Assembly (NCBI GenBank): GCA_934512105.1 | Contig: CAKSWQ010000030.1 | Location: 1-26,370 of the forward strand | DNA: 26,370 nucleotides | From: an uncultured Faecalibacterium sp. | GTDB lineage: Bacteria; Bacillota; Clostridia; Oscillospirales; Ruminococcaceae | Reading direction: 5' to 3' | Part shown: positions 24,921 to 26,370 of the stretch, one piece after another | How positions within the stretch are numbered: the first letter of the stretch is position 1 | How the letters are laid out: the number at the start of each line of letters is the position of its first letter | The notes under the pieces: generated by a model | What the model saw: the letters and a program-made list of their open reading frames with translations, nothing else | What the model was told of the DNA's origin: nothing | The model's database searches: none | Made by a program: the position numbers and the translations under genes

Positions 24921-25825
24921 CAGCAAAAGAAAAGCAGAGTTTCGGTCTGTACTTCCTGATTGCCTTCGGCACGGCATGGCTGTGTCAGGTGGGCGGCTGT
25001 ATGGCGCTTTTGCAGCAGAATAACGCCGTGCTGTACCAGCTGGCGCTTATTGGTACCATGTTCTGTCCGCTGCTGGCTGTACTGCTGGTGCAGAAGGCAT
25101 TTCTGCGCCAGCCCACCAGCATCGGCTGGAAGGTGCAGGGCAAGCGGCGGTTCTGGCTGGCGGCATGGTTTGGCCCGGCGGTGCTCACCCTGTTGGGCGC
25201 GGTGCTGTATTTTGCCGTGTTCCCCTCCCGGCTGGACTTTTCCGGCAGCTGGCTGGTAGCCGCCTATGGCGGCGAGATGGACGCCCAGACCCTGCGCAGC
25301 GAGCTGGGGGTCTCTACTGCCAGCTATCTGCTGCAGAATGGCTTGTTTGCGGTGTTCCTTGCCCCGGCCATCAATATGTTCCCCGCGCTGGGCGAAGAGG
25401 TCGGCTGGCGCGGCTACATGATGCCCCGCCTGAAGGAGCGGTTCGGCCTGCTGAATGGCCGCCTGCTGGGCGGCGTTGTATGGGGCGTCTGGCACTGGCC
25501 GCTGATGCTTCTGGTGGGCTACGAGTACGGCACCAACTACTTGGGCGCACCCCTGCTGGGTCTGGTGGTGTGGTGTGTGGTCTGCTTTGCCCTCAACACC
25601 CTGTTGGATATCCTCTACGAGAAAACGGAGTGCATCTGGGTGCCCGCCATTGCGCATGGAGCGTTCAACGCCATTGCGGCGCTGCCGCAGGTGCTTGTTA
25701 CCCCGGCAGATACTTATTATAATGTGCTGGGGCCTATGCCCATTGGTCTGATCGCCGCGCTGCCGATGCTGGCAGCTGCCGTCTGGCTGACCCTGCGGGA
25801 GATGAAGCAGGAAGAAAAGAACTGA
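24917..25825 (+). CDS. CPBP-family intramembrane metalloprotease
   Basis: A 302-residue polytopic membrane protein of the CPBP (CAAX protease / bacteriocin-processing, Rce1-like) family. About eight hydrophobic segments are seen. The three catalytic motifs are present: EEVGWRGYMMP with Glu160-Glu161, WGVWHWPL with His193, and AHGAFN with His247 and Asn251. Family members cleave membrane or prenylated substrates, or protect against bacteriocins; the substrate here is unknown. The start ATG overlaps the preceding stop (ATGA) with GGTGAG upstream. As the last gene of the MerR operon it is a likely effector, together with the membrane-anchored regulator. Confidence 0.92.
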   Translation: MTAKEKQSFGLYFLIAFGTAWLCQVGGCMALLQQNNAVLYQLALIGTMFCPLLAVLLVQKAFLRQPTSIGWKVQGKRRFWLAAWFGPAVLTLLGAVLYFAVFPSRLDFSGSWLVAAYGGEMDAQTLRSELGVSTASYLLQNGLFAVFLAPAINMFPALGEEVGWRGYMMPRLKERFGLLNGRLLGGVVWGVWHWPLMLLVGYEYGTNYLGAPLLGLVVWCVVCFALNTLLDILYEKTECIWVPAIAHGAFNAIAALPQVLVTPADTYYNVLGPMPIGLIAALPMLAAAVWLTLREMKQEEKN

Positions 25826-25835
25826 ATTACAAGGC

Positions 25836-25870
25836 AACAGCCGCTGCACGTTTTGTGCGGCGGCTGTTTT
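25836..25870 (+). terminator. Terminator of the MerR operon
   Basis: AACAGCCGCTGCAC pairs with GTGCGGCGGCTGTT (14 bp, one G-U) over a 5-nt loop, ending in TTTT. Confidence 0.9.
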
Positions 25871-25945
25871 GCGCAGAAATGGTGGAAGAAAGGTCAAAAC
25901 CGTCACGGAAACCGAGCGAAAAACTGGCTGATGTATACAAATCGC

Positions 25946-25972
25946 AAAAAAAGGCGAAAAAAATGTAAAAAA
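25946..25972 (+). promoter_or_regulatory. Phased A-tracts (UP-element-like) before rRNA P1
   Basis: Three A-tracts of 7, 7 and 6 bases start at 25946, 25957 and 25967, spaced 11 and 10 bp, ending 4 bases before the P1 -35. This is the pattern of intrinsically bent, RNA polymerase alpha-subunit-binding upstream DNA. Confidence 0.7.
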
Positions 25973-25975
25973 GGC

Positions 25976-26004
25976 TTGCAAAAGTAGTTGCGGTATGGTA
26001 CTAT
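25976..26004 (+). promoter_or_regulatory. rRNA operon promoter P1
   Basis: TTGCAA (25976-25981) and TACTAT (25999-26004), 17-bp spacing, directly after the phased A-tracts. Confidence 0.75.
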
Positions 26005-26160
26005 ATGTGAGCGCCAAGCGCTGAGACAAAAGAATGACTTCTGAAGTCCCAGCAGGAAGCCTTTGAAAAGAACCAATAGACGCTGAAAAGTTCCGGTTAG
26101 CACCGAGAAACTTAAAGCGATCCAAGTTCAGAAAAGTTCAAAAGCTTCTCAAAAAAGTGC

Positions 26161-26189
26161 TTGACAAAAAACCGCTTCTGTGGTAAAAT
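26161..26189 (+). promoter_or_regulatory. rRNA operon promoter P2
   Basis: Consensus TTGACA (26161-26166) and TAAAAT (26184-26189), 17-bp spacing, 185 bp downstream of P1. A tandem pair of this kind is typical of rRNA operons. Confidence 0.85.
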
Positions 26190-26370
26190 AATCAAGTCGT
26201 CAGCCGCAAGGCTGAGGCGCACAGGACCTTGAAAATTGAACAATATCGAAAGAACTTGTAACGGAACCTATTTTCATGTTGGAAAAACATGTAAAACAAT
26301 TCCAAACAAAAGTAATTCACACAGGACGCAAGCGATTGCGTGCTGAGCGAAACAAGATTTAACACTTTTA
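26190..26370 (+). other. Probable leader of a 16S rRNA operon
   Basis: No ORF is present. The stretch has small stems TCAGCC/GGCTGA (26200-26215), CATGTT/AACATG (26275-26291) and ACGCAA/TTGCGT (26326-26341), plus the phrase CCTTGAAAATTGAAC (26227-26241) that resembles sequences common in clostridial rRNA leaders and spacers. A related CCTTTGAAAAGAAC occurs between P1 and P2 (about 26059-26073). The window stops just before any recognisable 16S 5' end, so the rRNA gene is inferred, not seen. Confidence 0.7.

Overview
This window looks like chromosomal DNA of a high-GC gut Firmicute of the Faecalibacterium / Oscillospiraceae type. That placement is an inference from three things: strong GGAGG-type ribosome binding sites with sigma-A style promoters on GC-rich coding sequence, the Clostridia-like pyrK/pyrD pair and FtsZ/HU sequences, and a palindromic CCCTCTCAG...AGCTCCCCC repeat that I associate with Faecalibacterium-like genomes. 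I see no phage, transposase, CRISPR or tRNA. Almost everything is core metabolism, cell division and signalling, punctuated by clear intrinsic terminators.

Layout. 1-2030: a terminator from an upstream gene, a minus-strand patatin-like phospholipase, and xpt (xanthine phosphoribosyltransferase) with its own promoter and a structured leader. 2028-2408: a gene-free stretch packed with inverted repeats. 2409-8979: a cell-wall/division block with a class B penicillin-binding protein on the minus strand, then divergently ftsW (TTG start), murA, ftsZ and a coiled-coil protein of unknown function, closed by a strong terminator. 9376-11757: a response regulator carrying HD-GYP and GGDEF domains (c-di-GMP turnover), convergent with cysE across a shared bidirectional terminator. 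12725-22088: the pyrimidine block pyrC-pyrF-pyrK-pyrD, then pyrE-carA-carB behind a second promoter. Together these encode every UMP-synthesis enzyme except aspartate transcarbamoylase. 22119-23905: an HU-family protein and a DEAD-box RNA helicase. 23917-25870: a MerR-type operon (membrane-anchored MerR, YbjQ-like protein, CPBP membrane protease). 25946-26370: tandem promoters and leader of what is almost certainly an rRNA operon; the 16S gene itself is not visible before the window ends.

The most interesting signal is upstream of pyrC. A near-consensus promoter is followed by a 29-codon ORF with a good ribosome binding site. Its 3' end is a U-rich Phe-Pro-Phe-Phe stretch, and its stop codon abuts a perfect intrinsic terminator that lies before pyrC. 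No second promoter follows, so pyrC must be transcribed through the terminator. This is the architecture of the enterobacterial pyrBI UTP-sensed attenuator, and differs from the PyrR-type control usual in Firmicutes. Also notable are three GTGCGC elements spaced exactly 21 bp apart at the HU promoter, a MerR promoter with a 19-bp spacer and CueR-like dyad serving a MerR with two C-terminal membrane helices, and helically phased A-tracts in front of the rRNA P1 promoter.
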